Of a DNA stretch of 64,000 nucleotides, positions 23,161-33,556 are shown in pieces. The translations under genes and the position numbers were made by a program. The notes beneath the pieces are model-generated. The model saw only the letters and a program-made list of their open reading frames with translations. It had not been told where the DNA came from and searched no databases. Source of the DNA: Deinandra increscens subsp. villosa (taxonomy: Eukaryota > Streptophyta > Magnoliopsida > Asterales > Asteraceae); the NCBI GenBank assembly GCA_039602395.1, contig JBCNJP010000003.1, positions 65,772,278-65,836,277 of the forward strand, in the 5' to 3' direction. Position 1 is the stretch's first letter, and the number at the start of each line of letters is the position of its first letter.

Positions 23161-25725
23161 TGTCACACCCCCAAATTAACCACTAACGGAGTTTATACCG
23201 TTAAGGGGTGCGACTAGACCAGGACCACAACCATTAGTTACAAATACTAAACGAATCAGAGTAAAGTCCAGATGTTCATAAATAAAACAGTTTCAAAAGT
23301 TACGCAGCGGAATGTAAACATAAATATCTTAGCACTAACCGCGTGCTTTCATTACAAAACATAAATTGTTATATGAATTCCCAAGTTAGTTCAAATAAAA
23401 GTAAACATTTTCTTGTGCCATGTCAACCTGCTCCAGATACTCCTCAGCGATCTGCAAAAGTTAAAACCACGCAAGTGTCAACCAAAAGGCTGGTGAGTTC
23501 ACGGTGGGCTTGTCATGCATTGGCCCGGTCTCATAATCATTTACTTTGTCAACATATACATACGTAATATTTATTTTATGAAAGACGATGCTTTTAAACG
23601 TCAATTACCGATTATTTAATATGTGCTTAGTCTTGTAAGAATTAAAGAACTCAACCGATATCGCGGGTAGCTAATCCGTCGTTTCATGCACTAAGGAAGA
23701 TTGTACCAAGCTGACTATTTGTTTTGCGGTGTTCCACCGTTATTTATTTTTATTTGCGGACTTTCGTCACTGCTCTTTTTGCCTCCCCCGTGTCCTCCTC
23801 TTGGGATCACGGTGTCAAATAGGCTGATATTGTTCCCCGTGCACCTCCAGTGCCCCGGAGCGGAGTTTGTCAAACTCCAGTAGATCTACCCAACATCCCC
23901 TCGCTTCCACGAATTAATGGCACAATTAATTATGAGGACTTTTTATTTAAACAAAACATTCCTTAGAAATCATGTGATATCATTTGGTTTAAAGCCTTTA
24001 ACCTATGCTAGCCATATTAAAACATTTCACTTAGGGTTTCCTTCAAACCCAAAAATCATTTATCAGTTTTATTTTTCGTAAACAGCGACTTGAATTTCCC
24101 CCAAGTGTTCCCATAAACACTTTGGTGAAAAACAGTCGATTTTTATTCGTCCGGTGCTCAGCACTCGTAAGTTTTGTCAGCATTGTTTTTAAGTTGTTCT
24201 TTCCGTCCCTAACGGGATCGTATCTTGCGGGTTAGTGACACTCACCTTTGGTTGCTCGGCTAGACTTGCTTAATTATCCTTGAATTGGTTTCTTAATGAA
24301 GACCTATAATTCATTTAGGTCTTATATATTAGTCTTGTGTCTAATTTATTTCAAACAACGTTCACTATGGCCCATAACATAGCACGTTAAACTAAGACAC
24401 GACATATCGACACACGACACCGATGGTTGATCATAAACAAGGGTTCATATTCATCAGAAGTCAAACATGTATCATCATAGCATAATCATGTAAGTCATGG
24501 CATAACATTCAAGTAAATTGCACAAGTTTAGATTCTGGTCACAGTTTCGCTAGCAGTTTCGCTAGGCAGTTTCGCTGTGTGCACGGGCAGCACTATCGCT
24601 AGGCAATGCCCGGTGACACAGTTTCGCTAGGCTAGTTTCGCTCGAAACTGTTGGCACAGTTTCGCTAGCCTAGTATCGCCCGAAACTGGTTTGAACTTTC
24701 GTTCAGGGAATTTCTCTCGGTAGATTCGCTCGAGCTGGTCTGGTTGGTTTACCCGGCGACACTATAGTTTCGCTACATAGTGTCGCTGGATGAAGATATA
24801 CATAATTTCGCTGGACAGTTTCGCCCAGAGAACACAACAGTTTCGCTGGTCGCGAAAAACATACGGATCAGCCTAAAAATCAACCTAACAGCTTCAATAC
24901 TTCATGCAATTCATTGTTTAGCATATATAGGCATTTACCAACATCAAACAACAAGTTTTAACACCTTATTCAAGCATATTCATCATCAAATCACCAAAAT
25001 GCATTTAAAACCCTAAAATGACTAAAATGGCACAAATCTCTATCATGGATCAGTTTTACACGTAAAGTTATCAACTTTATGGTAGATCTAGCATTCCTAA
25101 GCATTCCTACAGAAGATCTAATGATAACACAGAGATTTGGGCATGCTTTATGAAGAAACACATAGAAAAGCATAAGAATGGTGGTTTTGGGACTCACGGT
25201 TCGATCTCCAAGCTTGATGGATGATGGTTCGGGGCTGAGATCTCGATGGCTCGGTGTGAATCTCGACTGACCAGATTTCCAGAGGTGTGTGTGTGTGTTT
25301 TGGAGAGAATGGTGCAACAAAATGAGGCAACTAGGGTTTTATGTTATTATATATCAGGGCCTAGTTTCGCTGGCAGTTTCGCTGGCCAAGCGAAACTGGC
25401 TCTGATCACAAGTGAGCCAACCGGCTGCCGGGCGACATTATAGTTTCGCCCGGTAGTTTTGGTTACCCAAAAGTGGTCAGTTTTCACATAATCAAGGATT
25501 TACAATTTGTCATGCTATTCATAGTACTAAATCATGTATTTAAATCACATTGCACATAGTGACATCAATAAATGAACACATAACACATATGGGCGGGTTC
25601 GGTGATCAACCAAAGGACGTTGACGTATTCGGCCTAGTTAAGTATTAGTTACTAAGTTAACACTTATAACGTAACTAACGGAGTTTGTCTAACGGAAGTA
25701 AACCTTGAAATTCCCGGATGTCACA
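23161..25725 (-). repeat. LTR without internal region (family C, copy 1), no target duplication
   Basis: The repeat is bounded by TGTCACA at both ends, which on the minus strand is TGTGACA...TGTGACA. It is closely similar over its full length to the copy at 28202-30820. It carries the same array of TTTCGCT-type words (24540-24850). The five bases on either side (AAATC and ACTTT) do not match. This suggests it arose by recombination between two elements, with loss of the DNA between them, rather than as a simple solo LTR. It immediately precedes the surviving exons of the RPA-like gene. Confidence 0.8.
24540..24850 (-). repeat. Array of TTTCGCT words inside LTR C copy 1
   Basis: Nine exact TTTCGCT words plus variants (TATCGCT, TTTCGCC, GTGTCGCT) lie within about 300 bases, often as AGTTTCGCTAG. 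Two more exact words lie near 25365-25390. Spacing is irregular, so this is not a simple tandem repeat. The same array occurs in copy 2, so it belongs to the LTR. It may be a decayed tandem repeat or a cluster of protein-binding sites. Confidence 0.8.
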
Positions 25726-28201
25726 ACTTTTATTGTAATAGTGATCAGCAAACTCATGTCGTATGTAGGGCCATTGTATTCATGCGGCTGCCAGAAACAA
25801 CATTGCGCACTACTTTGTGGATAAGCTGGTTGAAGGGGGAGTGTATGTGTTGAAGGATTTTTCAGTTCAGAATAACCGGAGTGAATATCGTATACTGAAG
25901 GACAATCGGTTTATGATTGAACTTCAGGGTTTAACAGTGGTTAGGAAGGTGCCTGGGGTCCACGAAGGTTTTGTGCGCCATCCTTTTTCGTTAGTGGAAC
26001 TTGAAGATTTACAGGTTACTGGTAACAAGTACTTTGTTGGTATGTTCTGTTTCTATGTCAACCGTTGATATGTAAATTGTTGTCTCATTTCTGCATTGTT
26101 CGCCCTATTGTGCCGTTTGGTATTTATAGTTAATCTTCTTAAAAACGGATTTCTTTTATTGGTTTCCTTATGAGATATTTCTTTAGGTTGAGGTTGTTCT
26201 GTTTTTACTGTTGTTGATTGTGACTTCCGTTTTTGAATGTGTGTTCTATTTTACTCAGATGTGATAGGCTATGTTTTAAGTGTCGGGTCTGTAATAAAGC
26301 AGGCAAGCGGGAGGGAGACGTTAGAATTTCAGCTGCATAACGAACGGAAACATTATCTATCCCTCATAGTTTCATCTAAAGTAAACCATGTTTCATTTTC
26401 ATACCTTCTTAACAGTGGTCGCTATGTCCCGGTAACACTGTGGGGGAAGCTTGGGGAGGCCTTCCTTCAACAGAAACAAAAGAAAACAGACCCCTATGCA
26501 GTCATATTGACGTCAATGAGCGTCAAATATTACCTTGGTATGTGTACCGCTCTTTATATAACCTTATGAGAATTACACGGGTTACACTGTTAATAGTGGT
26601 TCCTTGAAGGTGGCCTAACATTGTCCAGCTCATCTTCCACACTAATCTTGGACTCCAATAGTATACCATTGCTGGGAAATTTGAATGCATCGCTAAGGTA
26701 CTGTTAAGTAAATCTATCCGTCTCAGCTTTTGTTTAGCATTTTCTATGTTGCTCTCACCTTCTACTCTGTATTCATAGACATGCTGACCTGCGTCAAGAG
26801 CCATAGGCAGTTGGTGAGCAGTTGCATAAAGCCTACCTACACTGGGTGAACTACTGCAAATGGCACGGCAGAACAAAAACCAGGTTCCTCATATCGCAAC
26901 ATGTGTATCCCGTTTCTATCTTGGGTTTATTACATAGTACCATGTTGACGTGTTACTCTGTTCTTGGAACAGGCAGCGTTTTTTAGAGGTGCCCTGACGG
27001 TAACAAATGTGCGCGTCAAGAACAGTTGGTTCAACTTTAGATGCAATGGTGGGCGTTGTAGGAAAGGCGTAGTTCGAAAGAATGGGACTTTCAGGTGTGA
27101 GGCATGTGACATGCCTGTTATGTTTCCACGGGCACGGTACAAACGATTTGTTGCCTTCCATATTGTAGCGTACTTTTTGTGTGCTTGGTGTATAAAACTA
27201 ACCTCTGTTTAACGGATACCATAGGTATAGGCTACAGCTTGATGTAAAGGACGCAACAGCGCACGTTGTTATTGTTTTGTTTGATGAATGCGATGAACAC
27301 CTGTTGAAGCGTACAACGAAATCGTTGCTCGATGATCAGGTAATGTTTTGTGCCCCTCGGTCAGTAGGTTACCACCGATGGGCTGTTTATGTTTTTCAAT
27401 TGTGTTTATGGGTTGTTGTGTCTAGGATGCGGTTGAGGATGACAGCGTGCTCCCGAATGTGCTGAAAGAATTGGTTGTTCATACGTTTGTGGTTGAATTA
27501 AAAGCTCGGACTTACTACCAGTACGGGGAGTATGAGAGCTTTAACTGTGCTCAGGTTTTTCTTGGAGACGCACCCGAAATACCGGCTAGCAGTGATGGGC
27601 AAGAGAACCCTGAAGTTATAGCAAAGGAATCCTCCTCTTCCGCGGGCCTGAAGCATGATGAGTTTGAGGTGATTACGCCCGCAAAGAAGACAGAAGGAAG
27701 CGGGAAAGCAATGTATGTGTTATGTTGGTTGTGTTGTGCTGTTTATTGATGCATTGTTCTAACTCCTGTCTATTGTTCTCATCAATTTACAGTGATCCAG
27801 TAGCTGATACAGCTGCTTTGGGGGGGTACAGTGGTAGGTGGAGGGGTTGCTGAAAACACAACCACGGAAGCGGCCTTCACATTGCCTGTAAAAAACAGTG
27901 TAGAGGGTGGGGTATCAGCCGCAATAGCATCCAACAAGCGCCTGAGGAAAGCAGCTTCAGTAGCTATTCCTTCAGGAGATACAACCACCAATTCATGTAG
28001 CCTGTTAGTGTCTTCTTGACCCCTGTTTTGTTACTTTGTTCCCCTAGCCTTAACATGTAATCACCGCTTTGCAGGGATTATCATGTTGATGCGAGTGACG
28101 AATCTGTGGAGGATGAATTTACAGATGACCGTTTAACGACCATTGCTAAGGGCAGGCCTCGGTAAGCTGCTGCCTTTTTGCATACGCGTGTTGTGCCTCC
28201 C

Positions 28202-30820
28202 TGTCACACCCCCAAATAACCACTAACGGAGTTTATACCGTTAAGGGGTGCGAGCAAACCAGGACCACAACCATTAGTTACAAATACTAAACGAATCAGA
28301 GTTAGTCCAAACATATGTCATAAATTAAAGTCTCAAAATACGCAGCGGAAAAATATTATCTTAGCACTAACCACGTGCTTTACAAATCAGTGTTTTAAAT
28401 TCCCAATTAAGTCTAAATAGAACTAAAAATATTTGTCTTCACGTGCCATGCCAACCCGCTCCGGATACTCCTCAGCGATCTGCAAAAGTTTAAACCACGC
28501 AAGTGTCAACCTAACGGTTGGTGAGTTCACGGTGGGCTTGTCATGCAGTGGCCCGGTCTCATAACCATAATCGTGTCAACATATACTTATGAAATATTTA
28601 TTTGTGAAAAGCAATGCTTAGTGATATCCAAAATCATAGTATTGTGGTTTAGTAAAAGTATTGTCCATAACATACGTTATCGGGTATGTACTAGTTTTGT
28701 ATAGTTAAAGTGCTCAACCGATATCGCGGGTAGCTAATCCGTTGTTCCATGCACTAAGGAAGTTTGTACCAAAGCTGACTGATAGTTTTCGTAGTGGTAG
28801 CGCCATCATCTATTTTGTTTTGCGGACCTACGTCATCGCGGCTTTGCCTCCCCCGTGTCCTCTCGGGATCACGGTCAGATAGGCTGATATTGTACCTCCG
28901 TGCACTTCCCGTGTCATGAGGCGGAGTTTGTCAAACTCCAGTAGATCTACCCAACATCCCCTCGCTTTACAATTAATGGTACAATTAAGTTGAGGACTTT
29001 TTCAGTTATAAGGCAATCCTTAGAAATCATGTGATATCATGTGGTTTAGACTTTAACCTACACTAGCCATATTAAAACGGTTTACTTTGGGTTCTCATGA
29101 ATCCCGAAAACATTTTCAGTTTTGTTTTAGAAACAGTTGTTTAAGTATTTCACAAGTGTCTCCCATAAAACACTTCAAGTTCATCAAGTGGGTGCCAAGC
29201 ACTCCTAAGGTTTCGAGTTCATAAAAGAGGTGCATAGCACTCATAAGGTTGTCAGCATTGTTTTTCATTAAGTTATTCAGTGTGACCCAAACGGGTTCAC
29301 GGTAAATGGGTTAGTGACACTCACCTTTGGTTGCACTGCTACACTTGCTAAGTAATCCAAGTATTGTTTGCTTAACGAAGACCTAAGAACACGTTTAGGT
29401 CTTAAGTATTAGTTTTGTGTCTAATATTTAACTTACGTCACTATGGCCCATAACATAGCACGTTGGAACTACGACGCGACATACCGACACACGACACCGA
29501 TGGTTGATCATAAACAAGGGTTCACATAAATCAGAAATCAAGGCATGTTTCATTATTGCACAATCATGTAAGTCATGGCATAACATTCAAGTAAGTTGCA
29601 CAAGTTTGGGTTTTGGTCTAGGCTTAGTTTCGCTAAACAGTGTCGCTACACAGTTTCGCTGTGTGCACGGGCAGCACTTTCGCTAGGGAGTACCCGATGA
29701 CACAGTTTCGCTAGCTAGTTTCGCTCGAAACTGCTGACACATTTTCGCTAGCATAGATTCGCTCAAAACTGGTTTGAACTTTCGTTCAGGTTGGTTCGCT
29801 CGATAGTTTCGTTCGAGCAGGTCTACTTAATTTCGCGGGCGACACTATAGTTTCGCTACATAGTATCGCTGGATGACTATCTATACAGTTTCGCTGTATA
29901 GTTTCGCCCAGAGAACAGCTCAGTTTCGCTGGTCGCGGAAAACACATAAATCAGCCTAAAAATCAATCTAACAGCTTCCATACTTCATGTGATTCAATAT
30001 TTAGCATGCATAATCATTTTCCAACATTAAACAGTAAGTTTTAACACTTTAAACATGGATTCTCATCATCAAATCACCAAAAGCACATTTTAAACCTAAA
30101 ATGACCTAATTAGCATAAATCTTCATTATGGTTTGATTTCAAACGTAAAGTTACAGACTTTATGATAGATCTAGCATTCCTAAGCATCATATCAGAAGAT
30201 CAATTGATTCTATGAAGATCTAAGCATGCTTTAAAGTAAAACACATAGAAAATGCATGAAAAATAGTTTTGGGACTCACGATTCGATCTAGGGCCCGAAT
30301 GGATGAGATGAGATGATGGTTTCTTGGTGTTTTTCTCGGATGGCCAGAAATCTCGAGAGAGCAGATGGAGAGTGGTGTGTGTTTTGTGTGAAATGATGCA
30401 AATGGGAATAACTAGGGTTTTATAAAATATATATAACAGGGGCTAGTTTCGCTGGCAGTTTCGTTGGCCAAGCGAAACTGGCTCTGAGCACTTGTAAATC
30501 AAACAGTCTAGCCGGCTACCGAGCGAATCTACAGTTTCGCCCGGTAGTTTCGCTGGAAACCAAAAGTGGCCAATTTATCACAAAATCAAGGATTCACAAT
30601 TTGTCATGCTATTAATAGTACTAAATCATGCGTTTAAATCACATTGCACATAATGACAATAAACACATAAACACATAACACATATGGACGGGTTCCGTGA
30701 TCAACCAAAGGTCGTGGACGTATTCGGCCTAGTTAAGCATTAGTTACTAAGTTAACACTTATAACGTGACTAACAGAGATTGTCTAACGGAAGTTAACCT
30801 TGGAATTCTCGGATGTCACA
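28202..30820 (-). repeat. Solo LTR (family C, copy 2) with CTCCC target duplication
   Basis: The LTR is bounded by TGTCACA at both ends and flanked by a perfect 5-bp duplication CTCCC at 28197-28201 and 30821-30825. There is no internal retrotransposon sequence, so recombination between the two original LTRs removed it. It lies inside the last intron of the RPA-like gene. Its presence lengthens that intron to about 2.8 kb and adds potential promoter or polyadenylation signals. Confidence 0.9.
29625..29940 (-). repeat. Array of TTTCGCT words inside LTR C copy 2
   Basis: This matches the array in copy 1 in position and layout, with AGTTTCGCT repeated many times together with variants such as GTGTCGCT, TTTCGTT and ATTCGCT. 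Some positions have decayed differently from copy 1 while others are kept in both, so the two copies can be compared word by word. Further words occur near 30445-30560. Confidence 0.8.
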
Positions 30821-31000
30821 CTCCCACTTATTTGCTGAGTCTCTTATTTATTGTATAGCTGAAGTTAGAACCTTTATAATAGTGTGTTATTATTTCCGGG
30901 CATGTAAGAATATTGGTCTCATTATTGTCTGATATGAATTGGGTTTTATTGACGTTTTTGCAGTCGCGCGCATATAATCGACTCCGAGGATGAAGACTGA

Positions 31001-32335
31001 TATGCAGGAACCTGTCAATGGTTTTCAATATGTGTATGATTCGGAGTAGTACCAGTAATGACAACCACCTTCCAGTTGAGAATAAAATATTAGTTCTTTT
31101 TTTACTTTACCATTGTTTGATCTATCGAAACATTGTTTTCTATTTGGTTGGCCAACTTTTCCTGCAAGTTATTATGTTTTGGTGTAGCACCCGTTTCCTC
31201 AATCACCTTTTATGTTTTATTAATTGACGCTTACTTATAAAACATGTTGTGTCTAAACGATTTGTTGTGTGGTTATATTGAATGTCAAAGCCGATATCAT
31301 TTCTATGAACAACCTGGAATGTTTTTCTGGTATCAACTTTAGTAACATTGCAAAGAGGGTAACCATAAAATCTTAAAACAATTCCGTGTATTCCATCTTT
31401 GGTTCTTTGTAATGTAACTATGTAGGCTATTGTAATTGTTACAAAAAACACTCTTAAAATGAAATGCTGCCAAATCGTATTGTACATCGTGATTTCATCC
31501 TTTGGTGTTCTGTTGTATGGTAGCTGTGACGTAATAGTGTATTTAGGTAATATGAATTGATAGGTGTTATTAACATAGAAGACGTTTTCAAAATACACCC
31601 ACGCTGTCTGCCTACTCGAAATATATCCAGACTACGTATGCATGGTCTACTTAGTCTTCCCACATGAAGATGTTACTTTAATGCTCCACGTGTGCCTGTT
31701 AATGCAGGATCGGCGGACTGTCATCGCTTATGTGGTTATCATCTTATGTCTTATGTAAAAAATAATGGAGGACTGTAGTGTTGTATTGTTGTATGGTTTC
31801 ACATCATTGTGGCCATACTAAATAAGACGCACCCGTTTATCATAGGGGACCTTGGGGCTATAAATTTTGGGAAAACAGGTCCCCTGTTTAATTTGTTGTT
31901 CTAACATGTATCTTGTCATAATTACTACCCAGTTATACAATGTATAAAGTAAAGTGCTATATTATGTTATTTAGGATAGTCCTACTGTGTTTATATATCA
32001 TTTATATGTCATTACTGACAGCTCATGGGACGACTATCATCATTGCTTTCATTAATCTGTTACCTCTTAGCTTTCCTCCCAGCCTCTCTGCCTCCCAGCG
32101 TAACCTTTAAAGGTAAAACTTACATTCTGGGTTTTTATATATATATTGGTTTGTTAGATAGAAGAGCATTCAACCATCACATACCATTTTCATTGAACTT
32201 CACTCACCGTTTAAGGCCAGAGAAGACAGTGTCGGTATTGGATGTTTGAAAGTCACCTAGCCTGGAGTATGTTTATGAACAGATTTGTGTTCTCCCTTAC
32301 CTTCAGTGCTGTTTAGTTGTAATTGTACCCGTCAT
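31001..32335. other. Spacer between RPA-like gene and next gene
   Basis: This is probably 3' flank of the RPA-like gene followed by the promoter of the next gene. A minus-strand open frame of 131 codons (31203-31598) is the longest here and has a plausible composition (LRFYGYPLCNVTKV), but it carries no recognised domain and may be chance. A plus frame at 32025-32249 with a hydrophobic start (LSSLLSLICYLLAFLPASLP) may be a leader exon. Neither is claimed as a gene. Confidence 0.3.
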
Positions 32336-33059
32336 ATGATGCGTGAAGAGGTATTGAAACTGCAACATAGCACATCCGTCACATCTGATGGGAAGCTGCA
32401 ACATTTTTGTGGGCTGCAATTGAACCTACTCCATTAACCATTCAGCGTAAGGAGTTTGTATTGAGCAACGGAATGGTGCAATCATACTGTGGCCTGCGAA
32501 TAGTAGAGCCTAATGATACTATTGAGGTATCTCAGCCTATATGTAGGTCAGCGGATTCAACATTGCAGTACACCAACCAGGAGGTGGGGGTTAGTAGTCA
32601 GCTTAATCAGCCATACCATGGTCTTCGAATGCGTGAGGCTAATGATATCACCCACCTACCACAAGTGGTCTGTGGGGCAGCGAACTCTACTTTACAGGCC
32701 GTTAATCAGGATGTGGCCGGACCTAGCCGGCCTGGTATTAGCAACGGTAACCGCAAAAGGAAGTCAATAGCAGGTTAGATACCGCCTTTTCAAGGCTTAT
32801 GTGTTCGGTGTCAATCAGTTACTTTTGTAATGTGCATCACGAAAAAAATATGCTTGCTTTTGTAACTGCTTTCCTTTGTCCTACGCAGTCCAATCCTTTC
32901 CGGGGCCAACTATGTCAAATTTTATAACAGGTCCGTTACTTTCACAAGTTTATGTCATCCTATTTATCCATACTACTTAATTGTTATGTTAACTTAAGAT
33001 ATTGGCTTGCAGGAGGTACACCTGGGGTGACATCGAAGGCTAGGAGAAAGCAACCATAA
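32336..33059 (+). pseudogene. Small Helitron gene with repeated CGLR-type motif, unknown function
   Basis: Three exons are proposed with consistent phase: 32336-32773, 32889-32930 and 33013-33059, ending ARRKQP and a stop. The product contains three degenerate copies of one motif about 40 residues apart: FCGLQL, YCGLRIVEPND and YHGLRMREAND. The last two are followed by similar tails (CRSADSTLQYTNQEV and CGAANSTLQAVNQDV). Basic clusters NRKRKS and KARRKQ suggest nuclear import. A frameshift near 32410 separates the first repeat from the others. I do not recognise the family. It could be a separate Helitron accessory gene or 5' exons of the helicase gene. Confidence 0.45.
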
Positions 33060-33556
33060 AGTACCGGTTTTCCCACGTTCTTAATCTCCTTTGCCAGCAT
33101 TTACTTTCATATGACGTACTTGGTTTGGCCAGCATGCTACCCCCTTTGTGAACAATGGCTTGCATACTACTTTCTGTCAATATGCGATTTTAAAATTGTT
33201 TAACTTTTTACCTGCCTGATTAAAAGAACGACTGTATTCGCAGGGAACGGTGATCCGTCCTCAAGCACGAATTGTAAATGACGCAAGAAAAAAGGTTCGT
33301 CTCCACTTCCATACGTTATAGTTGATTGGTCTATCATTTTTTTTACACGTTTCGAATGAAGAGTAGGCTTCCGGGAGCTTTAAAGCTTTATACTCCGTTA
33401 AATTGTGTCTTTACAATAGAGAGTGGTTCCTAAAATATTTTTGTTCATTGTTTAGTAGGCAGCCGACTTAAAGTAACAGCGTCTGCTTCTGCAGGTATGT
33501 TTACAGCATCCCTCATTCTCATATGTTAAACATTCGTAACATAAACCCAGCTAAAC
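33060..33556 (+). other. Spacer, possibly intron or promoter of the helicase gene
   Basis: No open frame of note. An exon-like piece after CGCAG at 33245 reads GNGDPSSSTNCK and then a stop. The stretch ends in TAAAC, the target duplication of the next LTR. Confidence 0.3.

Larger units (their letters stand above)
25769..31000 (+). pseudogene. Helitron RPA-like gene (single-strand DNA-binding protein), 5' exon missing
   Basis: The gene encodes a replication protein A large-subunit-like protein, an accessory of plant Helitrons thought to bind single-stranded DNA during rolling-circle transposition. Exons with GT/AG borders: 25769-26039 (OB fold, HAAARNNIAHYFVDKLVEGG, then YVLKDF), 26259-26537 (second OB fold, LNSGRYVPVTLWG), 26610-26697, about 26973-27150 (zinc ribbon, FRCNGGRC...FRCEACDMP), 27225-27339, 27426-27712, 27793 to about 28010, 28075-28161 and 30964-31000 (ends HIIDSEDED). 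The last intron joins CCTCG to TCGCGC in frame and holds a solo LTR. No first exon or start codon is seen. A G run at 27821-27827 appears to shift the frame. Exon junctions are inferred. Confidence 0.7.

Noticed and set aside
24540..24850. CRISPR-like array
   Set aside because: Words are 7-9 bases with irregular spacing inside a plant LTR; no repeat-spacer regularity.
26523..26876. Minus-strand frame of 117 codons over the RPA-like gene
   Set aside because: Antisense to an RPA exon and intron; composition looks plausible but no domain was recognised, and the plus-strand exons explain the region.
27782..27991. Minus-strand frame rich in Pro, Thr and Val
   Set aside because: Shadow of the low-complexity RPA-like exon on the plus strand.
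23161..30820. The two family C LTRs as the ends of one retrotransposon
   Set aside because: Copy 2 has its own perfect target duplication and the sequence between them is an RPA-like gene, not gag-pol.
31203..31598. Minus-strand frame of 131 codons
   Set aside because: Longest frame in the spacer, but no domain, promoter or splice context; kept only as a note.
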